A stretch of DNA of 64,000 nt. Source: Sindora glabra. Taxonomy: Eukaryota > Streptophyta > Magnoliopsida > Fabales > Fabaceae. Position numbers and translations under genes: made by a program. The DNA is taken from assembly GCA_020226215.1 (NCBI GenBank), contig CM035235.1, positions 45,599,511 through 45,663,510 on the forward strand, given 5' to 3'. Below are positions 24,761-37,671 of the stretch, in pieces; positions within the stretch are counted from its first letter, which is position 1, and the number at the start of each line of letters is the position of its first letter. Below the pieces are notes generated by a model. That model did not search any database and had not been told where the DNA came from. It saw only the letters and a list, made by a program, of their open reading frames with translations.

Positions 24761-25573
24761 CACTATTTGAAAACACTGAAATTAAATGTGAAAATAATTC
24801 AAGCCAAGTCAAATCTTAAATAAATCAGACCTGTTTTAAAAATTTTTGACCTATAAATGATTTATAACCTATTTATAAGCTAAAATTTTAATTCGCCTTG
24901 ACTTGTTCATAAAATGTAGTAAGTCTAATATGACTTGTTAACTTATTTATGTCTAACTTTTGAAACCAAAATAAATTATTGATGCATTTATGACCTAAAA
25001 TAAAATAAGTCATTAATAGCCTCCTAACAAATAATAAAATAGAATAATAAAATTTTTGAATAAATAATACATCAAACAAAATTTTACCTCTAATTTTGTC
25101 AAACAAAATTCTTAATATTTCAATATAATAAACTATAATCATATTTATTTAAAATAAAAAAGGATAAATGACACAATTTTATAAAATTTTCAAGCTCACA
25201 TATTCTAAAAATTTGAGAAATTTAATGGTTGGATTAAGGAAAGCACAATGATAAAAATGGGTAATAATAGTGCAACTATGTCTATCAATTTAAAAGTATT
25301 AGATGTATTAGATTAGAATAACTTAATAGTTTACTAGATTGGCTTTATAAATCAATAAGTTAAAATTAAATTTAAATTGGCTAGTCTTGTATTAATAAAC
25401 AGGTTAAGATATTGATCCGGGCTTTACTTATTTAAGTAAACAAACAAGTTAAAGTTTTAATAAGTCAAATCATAAGCGACTAATTAAAAGTTTAGTTTAT
25501 TCTTATTTCTAGTTGGGATTCTCATTATTTTTTCAAAGTAATTAATTGATGGCCAAAATCAATTATTTACCAA
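24761..25573. other. AT-rich spacer before the CACTA element
   Basis: No gene. Short frames on the minus strand (24888-25142) show no family features. Confidence 0.45.
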
Positions 25574-27510
25574 CACTACAAGATAAAAAAAGCAACAACG
25601 ACGACACTTTTAGCGGCGACAAAATTATGGTCGTCGCTAAAGGTATTTCCGGCGACATTGTCGTCAGTAAAAGTGACGTGACTTTTTAAAGGGAATCAAA
25701 AAGTTGAGCAGGAAGGAATTAAGCTTTTAGCGGTGACAAAAGTCGTCGCTAAAAGCCTAAAAAAATTTTGACGGTAAAATTTGGCCTTCAGCGGTGACAA
25801 TCGTCGTCGCTGAAAGTTCAAGACTTTCAGCGATGACACTATCGTCACTGAAGGGGGACCATCAGCGATGACAATGTCGTCGCTGAAAGTCTTAGCCTTC
25901 AGCGGCAACAATTGTCATCGCTGAAGATTCAAGACTTTCAGCGACAACATTGTCGTTGCTAAAGGGGGGACCATCAGCGACGACAGTGTTGTCGTTGAAA
26001 GTCTTGAATCTTCAGCGACGACAAATGTCGCCGCTAAAGGCCAAGACTTTCAGCGACGACAGTGTCGTCGCTGAAGGGGGGACCATCAGTGACGACAGTA
26101 TCATCGCTGAAAGTTTTGAATCTTCAAACTAAAGGCCAAGACTTTCAATGATGACACTGTCGTCGCTGATGGTCCCCCCTTCAGCGACGACAGTGTCGTC
26201 GCTGAAAGTTTTGAATTTTTTAGGCTTTCAGTGACGACAATGTCGCCGCTAAAGGCCAAATTTTATCGTCAAAAATTTTTTAGGCTTTTAGCGACAACTT
26301 TTGTAGCCGCTAAAAACCTAATTCCAAATTCTGAGACAAGGCTTTAGCGACGACATTATCGTCGCTGAAAGTCCCTCGGTCATCGCTAAAGCCTTCACCG
26401 ACGACCAAAATTTTTTCATCATCGGTGAAAGTTTTGGCTATTTATTCACAGCGCCTCCTCCCTCATCATTTGCGCGTTTAAAATTTTTGGACCTAAGGTA
26501 AGTTTCTGAACTTTCTCTTTCTTTTAAATTTTTTTATTTTAATATATTTATTTTTTATATATGTTGAAATGTATTAATTTTGTATGTTGTATCTTTTAAT
26601 TTGTTAATTATTATTAGCACTTAACTTAGTTCGTGGAGAGTATTCAGAGTTGATCAGTAGATTTTTACCATTGAGGTACGTGAATAAAAAGTTATAATAT
26701 TTTTTTGTGTAATAATATATTTAATTTACTCAAATAATTTGCAATAAATTAATAGAATTGATAGTATGTTTAATTTAATATGAAATTGCATATTATTTAA
26801 TTTTGTATGTTGTAAATTTTAAATTTATTTATTTAAATTTAACTTAGCATAAAATGTGTAAATATAATTTACAACTAGGAAGTCCATATTATTTTTATCA
26901 TTGCTTTATGAGTATTAATTTTTTATGTTGAATCAAATTGTTAGACATTATTAATAATATTACTGATATATTATAATTGTATAATTTATATTAAATTAAA
27001 TTTTAAAAAAATATTGAACAATTCAAGTTAATTAAAATAAAGAATATTTTAGATAATTTATTATTTGAAATATACGATAATTTGAATTTAAATTTTTAAA
27101 AAAAAAATTCAAAAAACCTTTAGCGATGACACTTGTCATCGCTATAGGCAAAATGTCGTCGCTAAAGATCAGACTTTCAGCGATGACTTTGTCGTCGCTG
27201 AAAGTCAGATCTTCAGCGATGACTTCTTAAAGTCGTCGCTGAAAGTCAGATCTTCAACGACGACTTCTTAAAGTCGTCGACAACAAATGTCGCCACTAAA
27301 AATCAAATTTCAAAATTTTTTGAATTTTGAAATTGTTTTCTACGACGACATTGTCGTCGCAAAAGGTCGGACTTTTTGTCGTCGCTAATGACCTTTTCAG
27401 GGATGGACCTATATCGACGACATTTTTAGCGACGACTTTTTCTTTAACAACGACCAAATACTTTTTAGTGACGACAAATGTCGCCGCTAAAAGTCTTTTT
27501 TGCTATAGTG
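25574..27510. mobile_element. Non-autonomous CACTA (En/Spm) element, complete
   Basis: It begins CACTACAAGATAAAAAAAGC and ends TTTTTTGCTATAGTG, the CACTA...TAGTG signature. The 3-bp target duplication CAA lies at 25571-25573 and 27511-27513. Both subterminal zones (about 25590-26450 and 27115-27500) are packed with AGCGACGACA/TGTCGTCGCT palindromes, the kind of repeat bound by CACTA transposase in known elements. Between them lies about 650 bp of AT-rich, non-coding DNA. No transposase is encoded; the small frames in the repeats are by-products of the palindromes. Retained CpGs and an exact target duplication suggest a younger insertion than most neighbours. Confidence 0.9.
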
Positions 27511-28517
27511 CAAATATCTAAAATAATTGATTATTCAAGTCAATCAAATAAAATGGTATCAGCTTGCCAAACACCCTCTTAGTATTGCCCCTTGTTTCAT
27601 AATATTTAATTAAAGTAGAAAAAATTTCTTTAAATAAAAGTTAAAATGGTTGAAATCTTTCATATTAGACACACTGACACATATGAAAAGAAATTAACAA
27701 CAATAAAAAAATAACATTTTATTTTTATATAAATATTTATTTTTATACAACTTTAAATTTTTACTTTTATACATATACAGAATGCCCCATAAATTAAATT
27801 TTCAGGATGCGCCGCTGATTATGTTATACATCATAAGAGGCTTCGGTATCTTGGTTTCACATCTCTTAATTGTTTTTCCAGGGCAGTTCAGAATGCTCAT
27901 CTACCCTGCTGTTACCGTGTCCTTCACATTTATAAAGGAATGTGTCTGCCTGTAAGAAACCAGAATTTATTATCCACCTATACTAGAACTAGAATTTATT
28001 ATCCACCTATGCCGACGAATGATAGTTAAAATGCTAGATTTTATGATATTAGGGCAAATAAAATACTAGTTATGCAATGATGTGCATAAAATTTTTTATA
28101 TAATATATATTTTACATCAAAAGGAATAAATTTTGATGAAATTTTTTATAAATTGAATTGACTTCGTAATCTTATTTTTTTATGAATATAAATTGACACA
28201 GCGATTGCAACTTATGTTATTGGCTAATCAATGTACATAAACAGAATCTCCTTCATTTCTTTAAAAAATTGACGATATTTTCGAAGACAGATGGAAATGA
28301 AAGTTTTACTATACTAAAATAGTCAATTTGAGTGCCGACAATGTTGACTTAGGAGGTTTATAAAGCTCCAATCTACTGACATGAGATATTTTGAATAATT
28401 TATGATTAAAGACATAATTTTGATAAAAATTAAATAACTAAGATATGAACGATGAAAATGCCAACCTTTGATAAACACATTACGCCGTTTATAGTTGTTC
28501 GAACTTAAAAAGAAAAA
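27511..28517. other. Spacer with a 29-bp direct repeat
   Basis: AGAATTTATTATCCACCTAT occurs at 27962 and 27991. 27800-27960 is less AT-biased and contains a ~45-codon open, hydrophobic reading before GTAAG, but no family is recognised. CCAAACACCCTCTTAGT at about 27565 resembles the end of a hAT-type MITE that the CACTA may have entered. Confidence 0.4.
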
Positions 28518-29673
28518 GGTAAATTTCACTCATCTTTCCTGAGGTTTGGGAGAAAATTATTTACTATCCTTTATTTTAAACAATTTCACATACTTCCCTT
28601 GCCAGCTTGCAAACTTCAATTCCGATTGAGATTTAAAAAAAAAAAAAACCAATTGTACTCTTTGTGTAAATGCTAAGCTGTTATAGTACAATTTGTTTGT
28701 GCAAATATTTGTTAATGTTTTATAAATTTATTTCAACTAAGTACTTATAAAAATATATATTATAATATTTTTATTATGTAAACATGTTATAATTCATTTT
28801 AATATTTCTTATGTATATACCTAGTATCACCCAGTTAAAATCAATAGTTTTTAAAAACTCTATAATATATAATTTATTTAATGCATTTAAATGTGATCTA
28901 TAGTCAATGTAAAATATTTTATCTATAAATAAGAAGAAAATACATCATTAAAAAGTAATAGTAATTGAGAATTTTTAATAGCAACAAATGAGTTTTAATA
29001 ATTTTTTATTAACATGATAATATATGAGTAAATGATAGTGTAAAACTGATTTACACTAACAATAAATTAAATTCAAATTCTTATTTAATTTTTTGATACA
29101 ATCAATTAAATATCATCTCAGTTTTTTAACATACCAAATTTATTGTCATCCAAATTCTTGTGCCCCATTAAATTAATGTAAATTATAATCAATACCCTTA
29201 ATGATATTATGATATTCAATGTTGATTCAAGAATTTTTTTTCTATTATGTCTTAACTTCAAATCCAGTATTTTATATGTATGTTAAGTGGTTTTTTTTTT
29301 TCACTTTTCTTACTACAAAAAAGAATTAATATTAATTATAATTTCTATACTTAATTACATGGAAACTCAATATTGGTAACGATAATATATTAGAAACATT
29401 TTTTATTTCTTACTAACTTTATATTTGAGTATTTTTACTAACTCTAAATTAAAAAAATCACAGCAATACAAAAAATATTATTTCATTTTTATTTATATTT
29501 CAAAACAATTACAAATTAAATATAATTCCATTCCAATTAATGGTTTTTTTATAAAGATATTTAAATTATCTTATAATAGGGTAATTAAACTAAAATAAAT
29601 ATAAAATTGTGGAATCAATTTTTGTAACACATGGCATAATTTAGTAAAATTATTAAGTAGGGTGTCCATTATG

Positions 29674-29748
<75 letters not shown>

Positions 29749-31086
29749 ATGTGTGTAATCTTACCATATAATCATTTTAAAATTATTGATGTAATGTTCC
29801 AAAAAAAAAGTAATTTGTAAAAATTAGTATGTTTTTATTTATCTCATTTCACTAATCAAGGCAGACAATTTTGTACTTATTTTAGTATAACTGTTTGATT
29901 ATTAGATAATTTAGATATATTTATAAAAAATATCATACATTCAATAGGAATGAATTTATATTTAACTTGTAATTGAAACAAAATATAAATAAAAATGAAA
30001 TAATACTTTTTGCTATTATGAAACTTTAATTTTGAATTTAGAGTTATCAAACATGTTGAAATATAAAGTTAATAAGAAATAGAAATGTTTCAAATAGATT
30101 ATTGTTAGTAATATTGAGTTTCTTTGCAATTGATTTTAGAAATTATAGCTAACATTAATTCTCTTTTTTTTGGTATTAAAAGAAGTGACCAACTATTTAA
30201 CACATAAAATATTAGACTTGAGTCCAGGATATATAATGAAAAGCCCTTAAATTAGTATTGAATATCATTGTATCATTGGATGTCGATTATAATTAATACT
30301 AATTTATGGATTTAATAGGATAGAAGAATTTGGATAAAAATAAATTTGAATGTGTGAAAAAAATTAAGATGACATTAAGATAATTGTGTCAAAAAATTAA
30401 ATAATGGTTTAAATTTGATTCACCCAATTTTACTTTTATTTTCACTTGTGTTATCATGTTAATAAAAATTAGTAAAATTATTAAAACTCATTTATTGTTA
30501 TTGCAAAATTTTAAGTATTATTTTTCTTTTTTGGCAAACGAAGGAGTGATTAAATCACTAGATATATAAAAGCAAGGATCATGAATTGAATTCTAGATGT
30601 AGTAAAAGATATAAAATTTTCAAGTAACATTTGATACCACTTCAGTCAAATGCTCTTAACAGTACAATTATTTCTAATGATTTTTCTTCTCTTCTTCTCA
30701 TTTGCTAATAATATCAAATATTTTTATATTATAGAGAGTTTCTAAAACTATTGATCTCATAAAGGTGATACTAGGTATATACATAAAAATATTAAACTAA
30801 ATTACAACATATTTATATAACAAAAGATATTGCAATATATTCTTTTTTTATTAATAATTACTTGCTTGAAATAAATTTATAAAATATCAACAAATATTTA
30901 CACAAACGAATTGTATTTTAACAGTTCTAGGTTGACACAAAGGACAAAAATTAGTAAAAAGGAAAAAAAAATCTCAAACTGAGTTAAAATTGGTCAACAG
31001 GGAAGAGAGGTCTAGGAAATTATTTAAAATTGAGGGGTAGTAAATGATTTTTACTCAAATTTTAGGGGAGTGATCAAAATTTATCC
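28518..31086. mobile_element. Long-armed inverted repeat element (2.57 kb)
   Basis: The two halves are inverted copies over about 1.1-1.2 kb each. Matching landmarks, left against the complement of right, are GGTAAATTTCACTC / GGATAAATTTTGATCACTC at the outer ends, CAATTTGTTTGTGCAAATAT (28690) / CAATTCGTTTGTGTAAATAT, ATGTATATACCTAGTATCAC (28810), GAAACTCAATATT (29361) and TATTATTTCATTTTTATTTA (29477). The ~250-bp centre holds a (TA)n run. Flanks AAAGAAAAA and AAATAAAAT agree at 7 of 9. There is no coding capacity. It is best read as a long-terminal-inverted-repeat (foldback or Mutator-like) element. Its transcripts would form a long hairpin. Confidence 0.8.
29676..29745. repeat. (AT)n microsatellite
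   Basis: A perfect 70-bp AT run in the loop of the long inverted repeat. Confidence 0.97.
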
Positions 31087-32793
31087 AAATAAAATACTAT
31101 TTTTTAATCACAAAATATGTAAAATATCTTATAGATATGAATCCATATCCTATTTTCCTCGTCATTTCATTAATAAAAATTTAAAATTTGAATTTAAGTG
31201 CAATACTTTTATATTTCTATAGGGGTTCAAGTAGATATTAAATTTAGAATTAAGGTTTGCATAATATCATTAAACTTCAGGTGAGTGTGCTTTTCTCTAC
31301 AAAAAACTAATTGGCCAAAAAGGAAATATAGATATTGTTTATTATTTCGTAAAGAATTTGTCCATAATAACTGCACATTGATCAAACCTATCACAATTTA
31401 TGTGTATATTTAGTATAATAAATTAATTAATTTATAATTTATTGACTTAGTTAATAAAATATAAATTGGTATAAGTTGCACTTTGGAGACATTTAGCACA
31501 TTAATTTATTTGAAAAAATAAGCTTTCATTTGATAAAATTCATAAATTAATTTATTATTTATAAACTAATAACCTTTTAATAAATATTCTAATCTACCCC
31601 TCTTCTAATTAAATGATCATTTATATCCTAATTATATAAATATTTAACATATTCTCATTAATTAATGATAAATTTACAAATAAATACATGATGTAATAAA
31701 ATATAATTACTTAAATTTTAGGATATTATATTATTAATTTGCATAATAAATAATAAAATATCAATAAATACATAATGCTAAAAATATAATTAATTATAAT
31801 TTAAGTAATTATATTCTTATTTTAAATATTTTGATTATATTAATATAATTTAATATAAAAATAAACATGAATTAATTTAATTCATATATTTATTTATATA
31901 TCATGTTATTTTATATTTTTAAATTTGTTTATACCGAATACTTTTAATATATTTAATTAACTTATTAATTATTAGTAATAAACTTTTAGTTATTAACTAA
32001 TTTATCAGTAATAAATTAACTTAATAATTTTCAATTAATTTATTAAGTTAGTGCATGAGGCTTACGGCACCTATGCTTTAGATTAGAACGGGGCCGAATG
32101 CGCGAATATGGATTAAAAACGATTGAAGACTTTATTTCTTTAATCCGACTGTTCTAAATAATTATATAATAATATAATTCATGTTTAATTGCATGTTAAT
32201 ATTAAATGATTATTAACAGAAAAATTAATTATATACAATTAAAATTTAAGAACAAAGTAATAGTAATATTTTTTCTGAACTAACAAATGATTATTCAAAG
32301 TGAAATCTATAAATAAAGACATATTTTATTTTTATTTTCGTGTATCTCGCTATGACCACTATTATATAAGAAATTGCTTGCGATTGAAGGATGCAAAAGA
32401 AGCAAATGCTGATTCCATTCTTTTTAAATATAGATGATCCTCATAGCAAGTAGGCCGTACACAAAGTAATTGCAAGTAAGCGATACAAAGTGAGTAGAAA
32501 GTAAACAAAGGCAAATGTAGGAAGGCTTTTGCACATATATGCTTTCTTAAATAAGGGAATTAAATGAAAATTATTATTATAAATGCAGAAGTTATATTTC
32601 TGATTCATCAAAGAGGCAAACGTGTGGAATTTTAACACTTTAATCACTCGCATATGCTTACAAACATATGATCAATTATAAAGAGGGCCAGCAGAGTATG
32701 AGAGAGATGCAGACTGCGTATTGAGCTTGAGTAATTAAATTAGCAAATGAGCCTCTAACCTCATAAGTTGAGGGTATTTATAGGTTATCATGT
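31087..32793. other. Intergenic flank of the copia element
   Basis: AT-rich. 31480-32070 has weakly inverted ends (CATTTAGCAC and the inverse of TAGTGCATGAGG) and might be an old MITE. No gene was found. Confidence 0.4.
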
Positions 32794-33306
32794 TGTTGGC
32801 GAAATAATAGGCAAGCTTCATTTTGATTATATATTCTGAGCCATGTCAATAATGCTATCCTTGAGAATTATTCTGCCTACACGGATATCCTCTCAGGATA
32901 GAACTGATTCATCCCATAATAGAACAGGGGCACAGAACAGCAAGGAAAATTAGTCAACCTAGGTAGCAACAAAAATAGTATAATAATAATAATTTCTTTC
33001 CTTTTTCACATTAGGCCATTAAAAAAAAGGCAAAGCAAAAATTCAATGTTGGAGAGTAAAAGCAATTTATGAAAAATTAATGGCATTGATATTGTTGTTG
33101 GAAAGTAAAAGCTTTTTATGAGAAATTAATTGTATTAATGTTATTAATTGTATTGATATGGGTGTTATAAAATCTCTAATAGAAATAATTTAAAATTCAA
33201 AATTAAATTTTCAACTTTTCCATGCACCCTTTTTCCATTTAATAAAATTTATATAAAAACAATGGTCTTTTTGAAATACTTTTTTTTTTTAGTTCTACTT
33301 TCAACA
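32794..33306 (-). repeat. 3' LTR of the copia element
   Basis: Plus-strand reading is TGTTGGCGAAATAATAG ... ACTTTCAACA. The element-sense LTR therefore begins TGTTGAAAGT and ends in CCAACA, a TGTTG/CAACA inversion. 513 bp. Confidence 0.88.
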
Positions 33307-33317
33307 ATCCCCCACAT
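33307..33317 (-). promoter_or_regulatory. Polypurine tract
   Basis: The minus strand reads ATGTGGGGGAT directly before the 3' LTR, the expected site and composition for plus-strand priming of reverse transcription. Confidence 0.75.
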
Positions 33318-33899
33318 ATTTCAAAAGGTAAAAAGAAAAGAAAGAACATTTGGGTTGCGAGTATGAATGTAAATGTTTTAGAATTTGGTGTCTTTTGGAC
33401 TATGAACCAGACCTAGACTGATAAAACTTAACATATAGAGCTATCAGTGAAGCTTATTGCTTCTATGAACCAACAACTCTTATTGTATGTTAAAGGTCTT
33501 ACTAATCAATTTATACCCCTCACAAATTCCTACTATTTACACTGTTTGCACTTTAATCGGCCATGTGTGTACCTAGTTTTCATGAGTGCTTTAGAGATTT
33601 TGCCACAATCTCATAGCAGCGGCCCCATTCCACACTCATATAGGTGATTTCATCAAGAGCATCTGCATTTAATACACTATCCCATAAGGACTACAAAATC
33701 ATTAAGAGTTTTGTACTCATCCTCTCAGTGAATGCATACTAGCACTTTTTCTCACACCATAGGAAGGGACTAGAATTAAGTGCTAGTAGAACTAGCAATG
33801 ACTTGTTATTATCCATATGAACCTTCTTCATGGGATCTTCAATCACAAAGGTTAGGTTACCATCACTATTAATTTCAAACAGGCTTAAGTCCCATTCCC

Positions 33900-36826
33900 C
33901 TCGATGTTTTAAAAACTAATTTTCTTCCCAAGGGTTTGGTTAGGGGATTTGCCAAATTTACTTTTGACCTCACAAAATTGATTAATATAATATTATCTTT
34001 CAGCAGCTGCTTAACCACATTATGTCTTAATGAATATGTCTACTTTTCCCATTGAAAGTTTTGTTCTTTGTAATGGCTATTGTTGCTTGACAATCATAAT
34101 GTATAGATACTAATGGTGTAGGTTTTATTCCTAAAGGAATATTTGCTAAGAAGTTTTTCAACTACTTAGCCTCATTGCCAACTAATTCCAAAGTTATAAA
34201 CTCTGACTCCATAGTGGATCTAGCTATAATAGTTTGCCTGGCTGACTACCAAGTTACTACACCACCACCAAGAATAAATATATACCCGCTTGTGAATTTT
34301 GTCTTGTCTGAATCTGATATCTAGTTAGTATCATTGTACCCTTCAAGTACAACGAGAAATTCACTATACAAAATACCATAGTCCATGGTACCTTTCAAGT
34401 ATCTCATTAGTCTAACTAATGCAAACCAATGATCACGGTTTGGACAGTGTGTGTATCTGCTCAATCTGCACATAGCTTATGCTATATCAGGTCGGGTGAA
34501 GTTCATTAAATGCAACAAACTTCCAATAATCTATGCATATTCAAATCAAGCTATAGGTTCACTTTTGTTTTTCATTAATTAAGTGTTAGCATCATAAGGA
34601 GTACTTACAAATTTATCATCAAAATGATTAAACTTTTTAAGAATTTTTTCAATATAATGTTCTTGTGATAGCAATATGCTATCACCTTTCTTTATGATCT
34701 TAACACCCAAAATCACACTTACCTCACCCATATCTTTCACAACAAATTCAGAAGCAAGAAATTGTTTTGTTTCAAGCACAACATTCATATAATAACACAT
34801 TCATTATTCACAACCTTTGTATAGACACATCTATCAACTTCAATAGCTGAAAACCCATCTTTTATCAAAACTTTGTCAAATTTTTCATTCCATTGCTTAG
34901 GAGCTTGTTTCAAACCATATAAAGATTTAATAAGCTTGCAAACTTTATTTTGTTGATCAAGAATATTATAACCTTCTAGTTGCACCATATAAATTTTTTC
35001 TTCTAAATCACCATTTAAAAATGCAGTTTAACATCCATTTGATGAATATAAAGTTTGTAAATAGAGGCTAAGGCAATCAAGACTTGAATAGAAGAAATTC
35101 TAGCAACAAGTGAAAATGTATCAAAATAATCAACATTTTGTTTTTGTGTAAATCCTTTAGTCACTATCCTTGCTTTATATTTATCAATGGTCCCATCAGG
35201 ATTGTATTTCCTTTTGAAAATCCATTTACAACTAATAGGTTTTATTCCTAGAGATAAATTAACTAAGATCCAAGTATTGTTTTTAATAATAGAATTAATC
35301 TCAGATTTAATTGCTTCTTTCCAAAATAGTACATCAGGTGATGTGACTGCTTCAAAATAAGTTAATAGTTCATCTTGTACCATGTAAGTATAAAAATCAT
35401 TTCCAAAAGATGCTTCTTTTCTTTGTCTTTTACTTCTCCTTAAGCCTTCAGATAAGTTTTCAACATGATTTTATTCAAATGAGGAAGAAGCATTTTCTGT
35501 TGTTTGAGAAATATTTTTAATTTTTAGAGGAAAAATATGTTCAAAGAATTCAGCATCCTTTGTTTTTACTACAGTATTATGATCAAGTACATCACTTTGC
35601 AAAACAAGAAATCTATAGGTAGCACTATGCTCAGCATAACCAAGAAACATACAATTAGAAGTTTTAGAACCAATTTTCCTTTTCTTAGGGTCAAGCAATA
35701 TAACTTTTGCAAGACAACCCCATACTTTTAAATAATTTAAATTTGGAGCATAACCTTTCCATAATTCATATGGTATCTTACAAGTTTTCTTATAAGGAAT
35801 TCTATTTTGAAGATAACAAGCTGATAGCAAAGCTTCTCCCCAGAGATGATCAAGAGCAAATAAGCTAATTAACATGACATTCATCATTTTTTTTAATGTT
35901 CTATTTTTCCTTTCTGCTACTCCATTAGATTTAGGAGAATATGGTGGGATTATTTCATGAATTATTCCTTCTTTTTCATAAAAATCATTAAATAAAGTAT
36001 ATTCCCCTCCTCTATCTAATCTAATTCTTTTAATTCTTTTGTTTAATTGATTTTCTACTTCAGCCTTATATAAAATGAACATATTAAAAGCTTCATCTTT
36101 ATTGCTAAGTAAATACACTTTGGTGTGTCTCGAAAAATCATCAATAAAGGTTATATAATATTTTTCCCTCCTCTAGTCATAGTTTGTTTTAAATCACATA
36201 AATCAGTACGAATTAGATTAAGTAATTCAATTTTTCTTTGTACAGAATAGTGAGATTTTTTAGTTAGTTTAGATTCTACACAAATTTCACATTTATTTAA
36301 ACATGAAGCACTTATGCCAGAAATTAAACCAAGGTTTTGCATTTTCTTAAGATAAGATATATTAATATGTCCTAATCTAGCATGCCACATATTAGATGAT
36401 TCAACCAAGTAAGCAGAATTGTTTCTTGTCATTACAATCTTATCATATTCAAATGATAACATTAACCCTAGCTTTTCCCAATAAAGCTACAAAAATCAAA
36501 TTTGCTCTTATGTCAGGTACATGAAGGACATCCTTCAAAGCTAAGGTCTTGCAAGATGTGAGTTTAAGAAAAATATTTCCTTTTCCTAGAACCTTTGAAG
36601 TTTTAGAATCACCAAGATAAACAAATTCTTCTCCATCCTCCACAGAAGTATAGGAGGTAAATATTTCTCTGTTTGCACATATATGTCTAGTAGCCTCAAA
36701 GTCTACCACCCATTCTTTCACATTGGCCACAAGAAGAGCTTGCAAAACAATCACTGCAATTATATCATCTCCTTGAACCAAGATTGCACTTGGATTAGAA
36801 AGATTGTTGTTTCTGGCTCTTTTCAT
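33900..36826 (-). pseudogene. Copia pol: protease, integrase, reverse transcriptase, RNase H (broken)
   Basis: Minus-strand pieces, in order. The aspartic-protease region at 36826-36449 has VVDFEATRHI, so the catalytic D-(S/T)-G triplet is changed after the Asp. The integrase zinc-binding region at 36462-36151 has WHARLGH ... CEIC. The integrase core at 36118-35471 has LDRGGEY and YSPKSNGVAERKNRTLKK, with a clear C-terminal LWKGYAPNLNYLKVWGC block. Reverse transcriptase lies at 35383-35015, 34988-34785 and 34800-34579. RNase H runs to about 33900. Breaks: a frame change between 36151 and 36118, a single-base deletion after MDVK near 35025, and a deletion with frame change at about 34785-34800 that removes the YVDD catalytic box. 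RNase H has further stops. No functional enzyme can be made. Confidence 0.88.
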
Positions 36827-37659
36827 GCATTGTGCAGCATGATGACCTGGCTTTCCACAAATATAACAAATTCCTTTCTTTTTGAACTTGGGGTTAGGGG
36901 CTTTAGGCTTGTAATCAGACTTTTTATTATCATACCTATTTTTTACTAGGCTTTGTCTCCATTAAATTTGCCTTTGAAGTCATCTATTTGGCTTCGGTCG
37001 ATTGAAATTGCTTCCTATTTATATCCTCAATGATTATATGGGTAATAAGATCCGATAAAGACAGTTGCTTATACTTATCCTTGAGTTGTTATTTATATTC
37101 TTTCCAAGATTCTGGTAGTTTCTCAATGAGTATAACTGCCTTCTTTTCTCTTTTCTGCTCGAAAGTCCTCCAACAGCTTATGATACTCATTAATTTGGAA
37201 TTTAATATCTTTGTCATCCGTTATCTCCCATCGGTAGTAATTTCCTATCACAAACTTTTGTTTTCCAGCATCCTCAGTTGTGTATTTTGCAAGCAAAGAT
37301 TCCTAAATTTCTTTAGCCTCCTTGTGTGTATAGTAAACATCAAAGAGATCATTAAATAATGTGCTAAGAATTGTATGCCTATATACCTTATTGGCATAAG
37401 ATCAAGCATCCAACTGAGCTTTATCCGATGTCGGCAATGGTCTCCAATCAGAGAGAGCACCAACAACACCATGCATATCCAATGTGAAAAATACACGCTC
37501 CTGCCATCTTCAAAAATTTTGTCCTCCAAAGGGTTTAATTTTTGAACAATCAAGAAAGGGTTTCATGGTTGATAAAGACTGGACAGAAATAGGAACATCA
37601 GCGCTGACGTTGCCAGAAGTAGCAAGAGAGGGAACAAGAGCAGAAGAAGCAGGATCCAT
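36827..37659 (-). pseudogene. Copia gag (broken)
   Basis: The minus-strand ATG at 37659 starts MDPASSALVPSLATSG, followed by a SKIKPFGGQNF block, then RWQERVFFTLDMHGVV. This is the plant copia gag core that forms the virus-like particle. At least three in-frame stops (TGA after GGQNF, TGA after AQLDA, TAG after EAKEI) lie at codons easily reached by C-to-T or G-to-A change. A frame change lies near 37140, followed by another stop. The zinc knuckle CYICGKPGHHAAQC at about 36830-36870 is intact (CX2CX4HX4C). The ATG lies only about 12 bases from the 5' LTR. Confidence 0.85.
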
Positions 37660-37671
37660 AATTCTCAAGAT

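Noticed and set aside
25696..27521. Several 60-70-codon frames rich in Ser/Leu/Lys
   Set aside because: They arise from the AGCGACGACA/TGTCGTCGCT palindromes of the CACTA element.
31478..32068. Possible MITE with weakly inverted CATTTAGCAC / TAGTGCATGAGG ends
   Set aside because: The end match is poor and no target duplication was found.
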